Positions 7,985-16,104 of a DNA stretch of 64,000 bases are shown one piece after another; the stretch's first letter is position 1, and each line of letters begins with the position of its first letter. This DNA is from Kibdelosporangium philippinense. GTDB taxonomy: Bacteria; Actinomycetota; Actinomycetes; Mycobacteriales; Pseudonocardiaceae. The stretch covers positions 2,170,001 through 2,234,000 of the forward strand of contig NZ_JAJVCN010000002.1 in the NCBI RefSeq assembly GCF_021390435.2, given 5' to 3'. A program made the translations under genes and the position numbers. The notes below the pieces were generated by a model, which made no database searches, was not told the origin of the DNA, and was given only the letters and a program-made list of their open reading frames with translations.

Positions 7985-8545
7985 ATGCGCGGAGTGGCAG
8001 TAGGGCTGATGTGCCTCATGCTGCTGGGCGGATGTGCCACGGCCGGTGGAATCAAGGTGGAAGGGCCAGCGACCCAGGTCACACCGCCGCCGTCGACACC
8101 GCCGCCACCGAGTGGCGTGATCCCCTCATTCGATCCGGTCGCCCTGCTGCGTACGGATTCAAAGGTCACCGACAAGATCAAGAGCTTGCTGACGCCATGC
8201 CCGCAGAGCGGCCGATTCCCGGTGGATTCCCGCTATGTCGACCTGACCGGCGACGGAGTGGCGGAAATGATCGTGGCGGTCACATACTGTGACACCACAA
8301 TCCCGGTGGGCAAAGTGATCGACACACGTTTCGGCTCGGTGGCGACCTATGTGTACGACGTGGTCGCGAAACCGCCGGTCGACCTGCTGGCGGTGGACCA
8401 ACCGGGCTACATTCTCGACCAGAATGACGGTGTGGTGCAGGTGACCCAGTGGGAGTACCGGTCGAACGACCCGTCATGTTGTCCGTCAGCCCGAACCTTC
8501 ACGTACTACAAATGGACCGGCACGATATTCGAGCGAATCAAGTGA
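7985..8545 (+). CDS. Secreted lipoprotein of a two-component operon
   Basis: 186 aa from ATG 7985, with AAGGAGGG at 7973-7980. A short signal peptide ends in the lipobox 'LLGGC' (Cys at about residue 17), followed by a Pro/Thr-rich linker. The rest includes 'YVDLTGDGVAEMIVAVTYCD', an FG-GAP/EF-hand-like Asp-rich segment, and paired cysteines ('NDPSCCPSA'). The stop overlaps the response-regulator start (TGATG). The order lipoprotein-regulator-kinase recalls cseA-cseB-cseC of Streptomyces, where the lipoprotein dampens signalling; a similar role here is inference. Confidence 0.8.
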   Translation: MRGVAVGLMCLMLLGGCATAGGIKVEGPATQVTPPPSTPPPPSGVIPSFDPVALLRTDSKVTDKIKSLLTPCPQSGRFPVDSRYVDLTGDGVAEMIVAVTYCDTTIPVGKVIDTRFGSVATYVYDVVAKPPVDLLAVDQPGYILDQNDGVVQVTQWEYRSNDPSCCPSARTFTYYKWTGTIFERIK

Positions 8546-9219
8546 TGACCCATATCCTGCTGGTCGAAGACGACGCGGTGATCAGGGAAACAACCCAGCT
8601 CTCCCTGGAACGGGACGGTTTCACGGTCTCGGTGGCCGAAGACGGCATCACCGGCCTCGAGAAGTTCCGCGCCGAGGCCCCGGACGTGGCGCTGCTGGAT
8701 CTGATGCTGCCGGGAATGAACGGCGTGAGCCTCTGCAGGCAGATCAGGGAAGAAAGCCCGACGCCGGTCATCATGATGTCGGCAAGGTCAGACCCGATCG
8801 ACGTCGTCCTCGGCCTGGAAGCCGGGGCGGATGACTACGTGACAAAGCCTTTCGACAGCACAGTGCTGGTCGCGCGGATCAGGGCAGTGGTTCGTCGGAT
8901 GGGCCGGGCCGAGGCCGTGAACGACGAGCAGCCCTTGCGTTTCGGCGACCTTGAGGTACAACGCAACGGCCTTGAGGTCCGCGTGGCTGGGCAGCCGGTG
9001 GAGTTGACGCCGACCGAGCTGCGGCTGTTGCTGTGCTTTGTGGACTCTCCAGGGAACGTGCTGACCCGTGATGTCCTGCTTGAGCAGGTTTGGGACTACC
9101 AGTGGGGTGGCGACTCCCGGGTCGTTGACGTGCACGTGCAGCGGCTGCGGGCGAAGGTTGGCCAGGACCGGATTGAGACAGTGCGGGGCTTCGGTTACAA
9201 ACTGAAGACCGGGTCATGA
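8545..9219 (+). CDS. OmpR/PhoB-type response regulator
   Basis: 224 aa. The receiver domain has acidic residues 'VEDD' (8-10), phospho-acceptor Asp52 in 'LLDLMLPGMNG', and Lys101 in 'DDYVTKPF'. The C-terminal winged-helix DNA-binding domain has 'LTPTELRLLLCFVDSPGNVLTRDVLLEQVW' (in parts), 'RVVDVHVQRLRAKVG' and 'IETVRGFGYKL'. It is translationally coupled both upstream (TGATG) and downstream (ATGA), so lipoprotein, regulator and kinase form one operon. Confidence 0.95.
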   Translation: MTHILLVEDDAVIRETTQLSLERDGFTVSVAEDGITGLEKFRAEAPDVALLDLMLPGMNGVSLCRQIREESPTPVIMMSARSDPIDVVLGLEAGADDYVTKPFDSTVLVARIRAVVRRMGRAEAVNDEQPLRFGDLEVQRNGLEVRVAGQPVELTPTELRLLLCFVDSPGNVLTRDVLLEQVWDYQWGGDSRVVDVHVQRLRAKVGQDRIETVRGFGYKLKTGS

Positions 9220-10445
9220 AGCTGCTACCACCCTCGATGCGGTGGCGGCTGAGCGCGGCGATCGCCGTGGTCAGCGCTTTGGTAGCGACCGCCCTGAGCT
9301 TGCTCGTGCGTACAGAGTTCGCGCAAACCCAGCTCACCGATGCCCGCCAGCTTCAGGACCAGCGGATCCAGTTGGTGGTCCGTGAATACGCCTTGACGGG
9401 CCAAGCTGCCCTTGGCAGCGAATTGGACTCCCCGACAATTCCGCCGGAACTGCTGAGCGCGGTCCGGGGCGGAAACCGCGCGACTTACCTGCAACGAACC
9501 CCTGAGGGCTCGTGGATCTGGGCCGCAGCGGAGACCAGCGGGAAGGTGCTGTCGCTACGCAGCCCGTATTCCGACCGTGACGAGGCATTGAGCCGCCTGG
9601 ACCGGGTCCTGCTGATTGGCTCGGTCGCGGTAGTCGTCCTGAGTTCCGTCCTCGGTGTACTCCTTGTCTCCCGCTTGTCCCGCCGCCTGCGGCTCGCCGC
9701 AGGGGCCGCTCGCCGCGTGGCCGACGGCGATATGACCGCCCGGGTTCGTGACGTCATCCGTGACCGCCCTCGTGATGAAGCCGCCGAACTGGCCCAAGCC
9801 ATCGACGGCATGGCGGACGCGTTGCAGGAACGCCTGATCGCTGAGCAACGGGTAACCGCGGACATCGCCCACGAGCTCCGCACCCCTGTGACCGGTTTGG
9901 TTGGCGCAGCGGAACTGTTGCCCCCTTCTCGCCCAGCTGAATTGGTCCAAGACCGCGTGCGAGTGCTGCGAGTATTGGTCGAGGACATTCTTGAGGTCGC
10001 CCGTCTGGACACAGCGACCGAACGAGCGGAGCTGTCCGAGTTGGCGTTGGGCGAGTTCGTCCGCCGCCGAGTTGCCGGTGTCGCACCAGAAGCCGTTGTC
10101 TCGGTGCTTGAGGAGCGCTCCGCTCGCACGGACCCGCGCCGCCTGGAACGCGTCTTGGTCAACCTCCTCGTGAACGCTTCCAAGCACGGAAAACCTCCAA
10201 TCCACGTAACGGTAGACGGCCTCTCGGTGAACGTCCGAGACCACGGCCCGGGATTCTCGGAGGAACTGCTTCGAGACGGCCCAAGCCGTTTCCGCACGGG
10301 CAGTAGCGATCGCGGCACCGGCCATGGCCTTGGCCTGACGATCGCCGTCGCCCAAGTAAAGGTCCTTGGCGGAACCCTCACATTCGCCAACGCCGAAGAT
10401 GGCGGAGCGTTGGTAACTCTCGAATTGCCAGACACCCCAACCTGA
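9216..10445 (+). CDS. Membrane sensor histidine kinase
   Basis: 409 aa. Transmembrane helices at about 11-31 and 132-151 bracket an extracytoplasmic sensor of roughly 100 residues, followed by a HAMP domain ('RRVADGDMTARV'). The HisKA helix carries His219 in 'DIAHELRTPVTGLVGAAELL'. The ATPase domain has an N box ('VLVNLLVNASKHG'), G1 ('VRDHGPGFSEEL') and G2 ('GTGHGLGLTIAVAQV'). Partner of the adjacent OmpR-type regulator. The signal is unknown; the neighbouring LCP gene suggests envelope stress. Confidence 0.95.
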   Translation: MKLLPPSMRWRLSAAIAVVSALVATALSLLVRTEFAQTQLTDARQLQDQRIQLVVREYALTGQAALGSELDSPTIPPELLSAVRGGNRATYLQRTPEGSWIWAAAETSGKVLSLRSPYSDRDEALSRLDRVLLIGSVAVVVLSSVLGVLLVSRLSRRLRLAAGAARRVADGDMTARVRDVIRDRPRDEAAELAQAIDGMADALQERLIAEQRVTADIAHELRTPVTGLVGAAELLPPSRPAELVQDRVRVLRVLVEDILEVARLDTATERAELSELALGEFVRRRVAGVAPEAVVSVLEERSARTDPRRLERVLVNLLVNASKHGKPPIHVTVDGLSVNVRDHGPGFSEELLRDGPSRFRTGSSDRGTGHGLGLTIAVAQVKVLGGTLTFANAEDGGALVTLELPDTPT

Positions 10446-10482
10446 TCACCGGTGTAACAGATTCCGTCTCCGCCTGCGTTCA
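10446..10482 (-). pseudogene. Severed 3' end of the HNH endonuclease gene
   Basis: Read on the minus strand and joined to the HNH gene at 13651 after removing 10483-13650 and keeping one 10-bp repeat, this segment continues the frame as 'VDPERRRRRNLLHR' plus stop (10446-10448). That is a typical basic C-terminus for DUF222-HNH proteins. The fit of frame, family pattern and direct repeat supports its identity. Confidence 0.85.
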
Positions 10483-10492
10483 GGGTCGACGA
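10483..10492. repeat. Left target-site duplication of the composite element
   Basis: GGGTCGACGA, repeated exactly at 13651-13660. Ten bases is a usual duplication length for the IS4 family. Confidence 0.85.
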
Positions 10493-10783
10493 CAATGCCA
10501 CTGACTTAAGCATTCCGGCTGGTCGCGAGCGGCGCAGGGCCGATTGCCGGTGCCGTTGATGTCCACAATAGACGATTAATCGTCACATCAGTCTCACTTA
10601 CCCCGCACGTCACTCCTGTTAACCGGGTTGGCGCCGTGAAGGTCACCTTCGCGGCGTCCAACGCGCCAAAGGTTCCCCTCACGGACCGTGACGAGCCCGA
10701 ATGAAGGCCACTGTGGACAGTCCCGTCCATCGGTGGCGCGGGTACGCCGTGCTCACTCTCTTAAATTAAGTCAGTGGCATTGG
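10493..10783. repeat. MITE-like module with IS4-type inverted ends
   Basis: Terminal inverted repeats CAATGCCACTGACTTAA (10493-10509) and TTAAGTCAGTGGCATTG (about 10766-10782) bound about 290 bp with no credible coding frame. The ends resemble the IS4 end CAATGCCGCTTAGTTAAG. It includes a copy of the interspersed repeat at 10631-10667. Most likely an internally deleted relative of the IS4 element that can be mobilised by it. Confidence 0.7.
10631..10667. repeat. Short interspersed repeat, copy B
   Basis: GCCGTGAAGGTCACCTTC, followed by GCGGCGTCCAACGCG; the same elements appear in the same order near 63228. A looser continuation follows (TCACGG at about 10679, TGAAGGCCAC at about 10701). Confidence 0.55.
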
Positions 10784-10871
10784 CCGCACGGGTGGCCGGG
10801 TTTTCGTAGAGCCGGACGCCGTCGCCGAGCAGGACCGGCTCGATGTGCAGGTCGATGTGATGTCGTTCATT
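10784..10871 (-). pseudogene. Dihydrofolate reductase/RibD-like gene fragment (cargo)
   Basis: One minus-strand frame reads 'IDLHIEPVLLGDGVRLYENP', matching the conserved C-terminal strand of RibD/DHFR-family reductases (LHlhivPVlLG.GvrLFe). A ribosome-binding site and ATG (AAAGGAGACAAGGCAATG, ending at 10869) lie upstream, but the ATG is in another frame. This looks like an internally deleted gene with its start and tail left. The frame runs into the MITE-like module, which supplies a stop. Confidence 0.5.
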
Positions 10872-10912
10872 GCCTTGTCTCCTTTGTTTTAGGTTCAGTC
10901 CAATGCCGCTTA

Positions 10913-12089
10913 AAGACCTTTCGGTATTTGAGTGAGTTATGTCATAGGGAAAGGCCGGTGTGGTCGAGGAAGTTGAAGCACAGTTGGTAGCTGCTGCCGA
11001 CGCGTTCCAGGCCGGTCTGCGCGGCGGTGTGGGCTTCGTCGAGGGTGTCGGGGCACAAGTTGGCCAGTTCGCGTGCTTTGACGTTGCCCCATACCGTTTC
11101 CATCGGGTTGAGGTCGGGGGCGTAGCCGGGCAACGGTTCCACGTGCAGCCAGTGTCGTTGGGTGGTCAGCCATGCCTTCATGTCGTTCGATCGGTGGGCG
11201 GGCAGGCCGTCCCAGATCAGGGTGACTTTCTGGCCGTCGAGGTGCTCGTGCAGAGCGGTGAGGAACTCGATCAGCGAGGCGGTGTTGTAGGCGCCTTCTT
11301 TGATGCCGAACACGAACACCGCCTCGCTGCGGTCGGGTCGGTAGGCCAGCGCGCCGGACATCGACAGGCGTTTCCAGGAGAACCGGTGGGTCAGCACCGG
11401 TGTCTGGCCGCGTGGCGCCCAGGTGGCCCGTACTACGGGCAGCAGGGAGAATCCGGACTCGTCCTGGAAGCAGATCCAGGCCCTTCGGCGCCGGGCGCTT
11501 TTTTTATGCGTGGCCACTCCTTTTTCACCCACCTGTCGATGGCCTCCTGGTCGCGTTCGGTGGCGCGGCGGGCGGGACGCTGCCTGCTCCAGCCCAGCCG
11601 CTCGCGCAGGATCGTCCAGGTCTGGGTTTGCGAGTACCGCACCCCGGTGACCTTCTCGATCACCTTGGCCACCCGCGCCAGCGTCCACATGTCGGTCGGG
11701 AATCCGTTCGCCTTCGGCCCCTGCGCCAGCGCGCCTGCCACCGCGGCTACCTGCTCATCGGTCAGCTTACGCAGCCGCCCGGCACGGCCAGCCCCGGCCA
11801 ATGCCTGCCGTCCGCCGGTCGACCACGCCCGGTGCCACCGTGAAGCGGTCTGCGCCGAGACTCCCAACTCCACCACCACATCGACCTGCCGCTTGCCGCG
11901 ATCGAACATCTCCGCAGCCCGCATCCGGCGTTCCCGCAACGCCTCAAAATCACGGCGGGCAGCTACTTTCTTGCCGCTCCGGGCTTTCCGACGCTGGCCG
12001 GCCGATCGTGACGGTTCTGGCATACCACGATTGTCCTACCAGGCAAGGCGAATCACCCGCAACGACTCACCCTATTACCGAAAGATCTT
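10913..12089 (-). mobile_element. IS630-family element nested in the IS4 end
   Basis: Termini AAGACCTTTCGGTA (from 10913) and TACCGAAAGATCTT (to 12089) are inverted with one mismatch. Both sides are flanked by TA (10911-10912 and 12090-12091), the standard Tc1/IS630 target duplication. Length 1177 bp. It codes on the minus strand. Confidence 0.9.
10942..12023 (-). CDS. IS630 transposase, two frames joined by -1 frameshift
   Basis: The first frame (start 12023) carries the helix-turn-helix part: 'RRMRAAEMFDRGKRQVDVVVELG', 'SRWHRAWSTGGRQAL', and the second HTH through 'YSQTQTWTILRERLGWS'. The second frame, ending at 10942, carries the DDE catalytic domain: 'CFQDESGFSLLPVVRATWAP' (first Asp), 'LIWDGLPAHRS' (second Asp) and 'LPGYAPDLNPMETVWGNVK' (final Glu). 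The frames overlap at a run of seven A (minus strand, 11499-11505), where reading must slip -1, a normal way for IS630 elements to make full transposase. Catalytic residues are all present, so the element may be active. Confidence 0.88.
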
Positions 12090-12215
12090 TAGTTAAGCGG
12101 GTGGTGAGTGGTGCGGAGACATGAAATATTTCTGTCTCCTGTGGATCGATGACGTGTACGGCTTCGGAGAAAACCCCTTGTAGCGCATGGAAATAGTGGC
12201 GTATACGTTGCTCAT

Positions 12216-13637
12216 GTGACCGTGCCCGCCACACCATCCCGGCGCTTCACCGACGGGATCAGTATCGGTGTTCTCACACGTTTGTTGGATCGTGATCTGG
12301 TGGACGAGGTGCTGGCCGACACGGGTCGACGGGAGAAGCGAACACGGTTGCTGCCAGCCAGGGTGGTTGTCTATTGGGTGTTGGCGCTATGCCTGTTCTT
12401 CGAAGACAGTTATGAAGAGGTGATGCGCAAGCTGGTCAACGGTCTGCGGTTTCTGGGTACCTGGCGGGATGACTGGCATGTGCCGACCACGAGTGCGCTT
12501 TCCCAAGCACGCCAACGGCTGGGTGCGGAACCGTTGCAGGTCTTGTTCGAGCGGGTCGCGGTGCCGATGGCTCGGCCAGGCACGAAGGGAGCCTGGTTTC
12601 ACGGGTGGCGGGTGATGGCCGTGGATGGGCTGGTGCTGGACGTGCCGGATACTGATGACAACGTCGCGGTGTTCGGTAAGAAATCGCATGGTGGTGGGGA
12701 AAGCCCGTTCCCGCAGGTGCGCGTCGTCGGCTTGGGCGAGTGCGGCACCCATGCGATCGTGGCCGCGGCGATCGACTCGTGGCGGGTCTATGAGCGCGAG
12801 TTGCTGACGCGCATTCTGGATGATCTCGAGCCGGGCATGCTAGTGGTGGCTGATCGTGGTTTCTTTGGCTATGAGTTGTGGAAACAGGCGACCGAGACCG
12901 GTGCTGATTTGTTGTGGCGGTTGAAGAATAGCGTTGAGGTGCCGGTGCTGGAGTGGTTGCCGGATGGCTCGTTCCGCTCGGAGTTGTTGCCCAGACAGGT
13001 CAAGGTGGATCTCAAGCGTGGCAAGCAACGCACCGTGCGTCCAGAGATGCGGCTGCCAATCCGCGTGGTGGAGTACATGGTGACCAACCGTGGTGATCAG
13101 CCCGAGACGATCCGGTTGATCACCACGATCATGGATCACGAGTTGGCGGCCGCGGCGGAGCTAGCGGCGTTGTATCGGCAGCGATGGGAGTTCGAGTTGA
13201 CACTGGACGAGGTCGAAACCCATCAGATATCCCATAGCAGGGTGCTACGGTCGAAATCGGCCGATCTAGTCCGGCAAGAAATCTGGGCTCTGCTGCTGAC
13301 ACATTACGCGGTGCGGGATCTGATGCATGAGGCCGCAGATGACGCCGGACCTGATGATGGGCTGGATGTCGACGAGCTGTCGTTCGTTCGCAGCCTCAAC
13401 GCTGTCCGCCGCCAGGTTACCAACCAGGCGGGTTTTTCCCCTCATCGCCTGAAGAGGGCGATCATCGAGACGTGTGAAGAGATCAGACAACGCCGCACCC
13501 GTGGACGTCGACATCGCTCGTATCCCCGAGTGGTGAAACGAAGTCAGGTCGGTGACAAGCTCATCAAACGCCCCAACCACATCGGCGCACGTTACGACAA
13601 ACCGGCTGAGCTGCACGTCTTCAGCAAGATCGCTTAA
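12216..13637 (+). CDS. IS4-family transposase
   Basis: 473 aa from GTG 12216. An N-terminal IS4-type domain ('DLVDEVLADTGRREKRTRLLPARVVVYWVLALCLF' in parts; 'SALSQARQRLG') precedes the DDE domain: 'VMAVDGLVLDVPDT' (first Asp), 'LVVADRGFFGYELW' (second Asp) and the Y-(2)-R-(3)-E signature 'YRQRWEFELTLDEVE' with its Glu. The C-terminus is basic. Length and motifs are complete and the stop lies inside the right terminal repeat. It probably mobilised the composite unit. Confidence 0.92.
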   Translation: MTVPATPSRRFTDGISIGVLTRLLDRDLVDEVLADTGRREKRTRLLPARVVVYWVLALCLFFEDSYEEVMRKLVNGLRFLGTWRDDWHVPTTSALSQARQRLGAEPLQVLFERVAVPMARPGTKGAWFHGWRVMAVDGLVLDVPDTDDNVAVFGKKSHGGGESPFPQVRVVGLGECGTHAIVAAAIDSWRVYERELLTRILDDLEPGMLVVADRGFFGYELWKQATETGADLLWRLKNSVEVPVLEWLPDGSFRSELLPRQVKVDLKRGKQRTVRPEMRLPIRVVEYMVTNRGDQPETIRLITTIMDHELAAAAELAALYRQRWEFELTLDEVETHQISHSRVLRSKSADLVRQEIWALLLTHYAVRDLMHEAADDAGPDDGLDVDELSFVRSLNAVRRQVTNQAGFSPHRLKRAIIETCEEIRQRRTRGRRHRSYPRVVKRSQVGDKLIKRPNHIGARYDKPAELHVFSKIA

Positions 13638-14825
13638 CTAAGCGGCATTGGGGTCGACGAAGTCCGGCGGGGTGAACCAGGCGACGTCGTCTTTCAGCTC
13701 GACTTTCCAGTCGCTGCGGTGCACTAGTCTGTGATGGCGACCGCAGAGCAGCACGAGGTTGTCGACGGCGGTAGGCCCGCCGTGTTGCCATTCCACTATA
13801 TGGTGCCCGTGGGACACACTCGCTGGCCGTTCGCAGGTGGGGAAGGTACATCCGCGATCGCGAAGGACCAAGGCCCGCCGGATGTGCGCGGGGATGGTGT
13901 AGGAAGGCGCGGCGATGTCGAGTGGTTTCGATTCACCGCCCATCACGGCAGGCAGAACGTGGGCATCGCAACAGATTCGTCGTGCCTCGGCTGCGGTCAG
14001 TTGGGTTTCCGGCAGGACACGGTCGGCTGCCATGGTCTTGAGTGCGTCGAGGGAGATGGTGACGGCGATTTCGGTTTTGAGGCCATTGTGTGTTGGCAGG
14101 TCTGGACAGTTGGCGGCCTGTTGCAGGACGTCGGCGAACGCGTCGCCGCCGCGTTCGGCGTAGCCGCGAGGGTCGTCGGCCTCGTACTTCTCGAACGGTT
14201 TGAGCAGTTCGTTGAACAAGACAGCGGTTTCAGCATCGAGCCGCCCTTTGAACTCGAGGTGTCCGTCGCTGTAGGTGTGTCGCCGCAACTCCCGTTCCGG
14301 TCGGTGCGGCTGGTCGACGTTCGGTGGTTTCCCGTCCGGGTCGACGATGTCGCGCACGACGCGTTCGCCGAACCGGGCTAGCGCGTTCGGATCGTCCTGC
14401 GCGGCACGTTCGATCAGCAACTCCTCGGCCAGTGACACCTTGTCGGGTTGAAGGTGGGTCAAGCTTGCGACGAACCTCCGGATCACCTCGACCTGTCCGA
14501 TACTGACCTCGCCAGCGTCGAGTTTCTTGGCAGTCAAGGGAATGGAAGCCGCAACCACAGTCCCGGTGGGTGTCTTGGCGTCGTTCAGGGCGGCCGCGTG
14601 GGCGAGCCGTTGGTTGCCTTCCTGGCGCGTGATGTTCAAGGTGTGCATGAGAAGCGCGGTGGTGTTGCTGTAGCCCAAGCAGTACGCGGTGCCCCGCGCA
14701 TCCGCTTCGGCCAGAAAAGCAAGGTGCTCGGCATAGTCTCGGCGTAGCTTGCGTTCCGAAGCGGAGATGCACGCGACAAGCTCACGATCGTCGAGCTGCC
14801 AGTGTGTCGATGTGATCTCCCCCAT
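13638..14825 (-). pseudogene. DUF222-HNH endonuclease (13E12 type), 3' end split by transposon
   Basis: As it stands the frame encodes 395 aa. The N-terminal DUF222 region (about 1-300) is followed by an HNH nuclease domain: 'LVLRDRGCTFPTCERPASVSHGHHIVEWQHGGPTAVDNLVLLCGRHHRLVH' (in parts; Cys pairs and the HH...N...H metal site). The last codons 'PNAA' and stop come from the IS4 end. Restoring the gene across one copy of GGGTCGACGA gives 403 aa ending 'ERRRRRNLLHR'. Because the nuclease core is intact the product may still be active. These proteins are repetitive in actinomycete genomes and are of uncertain role. Promoter and start are intact. Confidence 0.88.
13651..13660. repeat. Right target-site duplication of the composite element
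   Basis: GGGTCGACGA, identical to 10483-10492. In the HNH frame it encodes part of 'FVDP'. Confidence 0.85.
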
Positions 14826-14970
14826 GCCTCCAGATTACGCCGCCACAACGTGAAAGTCCCTGCAATACAAGGCAACCACACGATTGGGTGCCAACGCTGG
14901 ACAACGCTGCAGTGGACAAGTGAACGCGAGGAGTGGTGGGAGGCAAAGGTCAAGACAGCTTGCAGGAAAG

Positions 14971-15058
14971 GCGGACACGGTGTGCTGGAACGGTGGACAC
15001 GGTGTGCTGGAACGGTGGACACGGTGTGCCGGAACGGTGGACACGGTGTGCTGGAACG
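14971..15058. repeat. 22-bp tandem repeat, four copies, downstream of hypB
   Basis: Four contiguous units at 14971, 14993, 15015 and 15037, each containing GGACACGGTGTG, then CTGGAACG (CCGGAACG in unit 3). It lies between the convergent-side end of hypB and the HNH start. No spacers, so not CRISPR. The rest of 14826-14970 shows no gene. Confidence 0.9.
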
Positions 15059-15064
15059 TGGATT

Positions 15065-15772
15065 TCATGGTGTGGGGTTGGTGGACACGCCGAGTTGGGG
15101 CGGTGAGTGGGCGGCTCGGTGGGAATTGAGCCAGTCGAGCCAGGTGTCCATGCCGTCGCCTCGGGTTGCTGAGACGTGGAGGATCGGGGCTGTGGGGTTG
15201 ACCTGGCGGACCTGGGTCTTGAACACGTCGAGCGGGAAGTCCAGGTAAGGCAACAGGTCTACCTTGTTCAACAGGATCAGATCCGCGGTGCGGAACATGT
15301 GCGGGTACTTCAACGGCTTGTCCACACCTTCAGGCGCCGACATGATGACGACCCGAGCAGCTTCCCCAAGGTCGAACAGTGCGGGGCAAACCAAGTTCCC
15401 GACGTTCTCAACGAACAACACGGACCCAGGGGCAGGGGACAAGGTGTGAATAGCCTCGTGCAGCATGGAAGCGTCAAGGTGGCAGCCAGCGCCGGTGTTG
15501 ATCTGAGTGACGGCGACACCGGTCGAACGGATGCGATCGGCGTCAAAGCTCGTCGCCTGATCACCCTCCACAACAGACACAGGCACGTCCAACGAACGGA
15601 CGGTACGCTCCAACAGAGTTGTCTTCCCAGACCCAGGGGAGGACATCAGGTTCACCGCGAACACCGAAGCCGAAGCCAGTGCGGCGCGGTTGTGTGATGC
15701 TAGCGAGTCATTGCGGGCCAGCACCTTCTCCTCTATTGTCACGGTTTCGGAGCATCCGCAGGTTCCGCACAT
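15065..15772 (-). CDS. hypB: Hydrogenase nickel-insertion GTPase HypB
   Basis: 235 aa. Begins 'MCGTCGCSE', the CxxCGC N-terminal nickel site. The G domain has 'VNLMSSPGSGKTTLLERTV' (P-loop), 'VVEGDQATSFDADRI', 'QINTGAGCHLDASML' (metal-site Cys-His), 'LFVENVGNLVCP' and 'LLNKVDLLPYLDF' (NKxD). HypB with HypA loads nickel into the hydrogenase large subunit, using GTP. There is no His-rich stretch, so no nickel-storage function is expected. It is the last gene of the leftward operon and overlaps hypA by 34 bp. Tandem repeats follow. Confidence 0.95.
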   Translation of the reverse strand: MCGTCGCSETVTIEEKVLARNDSLASHNRAALASASVFAVNLMSSPGSGKTTLLERTVRSLDVPVSVVEGDQATSFDADRIRSTGVAVTQINTGAGCHLDASMLHEAIHTLSPAPGSVLFVENVGNLVCPALFDLGEAARVVIMSAPEGVDKPLKYPHMFRTADLILLNKVDLLPYLDFPLDVFKTQVRQVNPTAPILHVSATRGDGMDTWLDWLNSHRAAHSPPQLGVSTNPTP

Positions 15773-16104
15773 GTCATCACCTCAACCGACTTGATCCGAA
15801 GTTCCCGTCCGGCCACGACGTCCACCGAAGCAGTGCCGCACGATGGACAAAGCACAATGGGGTCTGTCGTAGTGAACTCCTCCGAACAGGCGTGGCAGAT
15901 CGCGCGCCCCACCGGCTCTAGGACGACCAGGGAAGCACCGTCGTGAATGGTCCCTGAAGCCACCAGGTCGAAGCAGAATCGGACGGAGGACACGACGATC
16001 CCGGAGATTTTGCCGATCTCCAGCGTGACAGTGACAACCCGTGTGGAGCCCAGCCGATCGGCTATCTGCGAGACGATCGACTGGGCAATGGAAAGCTCGT
16101 GCAT
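15739..16104 (-). CDS. hypA: Hydrogenase nickel-insertion protein HypA
   Basis: 121 aa from ATG 16104 (the longer frame to 16146 is discounted because HypA must begin MHE). 'MHELSIAQSIV' supplies the N-terminal nickel ligands. The zinc domain has paired Cys in 'CHACSEEF' and 'CPSCG'. The HypE stop overlaps this start (ATGA). It works with HypB to deliver nickel. The C-terminus ('PADAPKP') is slightly extended. Confidence 0.95.
   Translation of the reverse strand: MHELSIAQSIVSQIADRLGSTRVVTVTLEIGKISGIVVSSVRFCFDLVASGTIHDGASLVVLEPVGRAICHACSEEFTTTDPIVLCPSCGTASVDVVAGRELRIKSVEVMTCAEPADAPKP

Larger units (their letters stand above)
10493..13650. mobile_element. Composite transposon-like unit (MITE-like left end, cargo, IS4 right end)
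   Basis: The 3158-bp unit begins CAATGCCACTGACTTAA and ends with the inverted, related IS4 terminus (GGCATTG at 13644-13650). It is flanked by the perfect direct repeat GGGTCGACGA. Neither the left module alone nor the IS4 alone has such a duplication, so the unit appears to have moved as a whole into the HNH gene. Contents in order: 290-bp MITE-like module, a DHFR-family gene scrap, and an IS4 element with IS630 nested in its left end. Confidence 0.8.
10900..13651 (+). mobile_element. IS4-family element, interrupted by IS630 near its left end
   Basis: The right end CGCTTAACTAAGCGGCATTG lies at 13631-13650. Removing the nested IS630 (10913-12089 plus one TA) joins CCAATGCCGCTTA (10900-10912) to GTTAAGCG (12092-12099), recreating a perfect 21-bp inverted repeat of the right end. 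The transposase gene is intact. 12092-12215 is the promoter and leader of the transposase. Confidence 0.85.

Noticed and set aside
10900..10912. Target duplication for the IS4 element by itself
   Set aside because: The 10 bases left of the IS4 left end (AGGTTCAGTC) do not match GGGTCGACGA on its right; only the composite outer ends share a duplication.
14971..15058. Possible CRISPR array
   Set aside because: The 22-bp units are contiguous with no spacers, and no cas genes are present.
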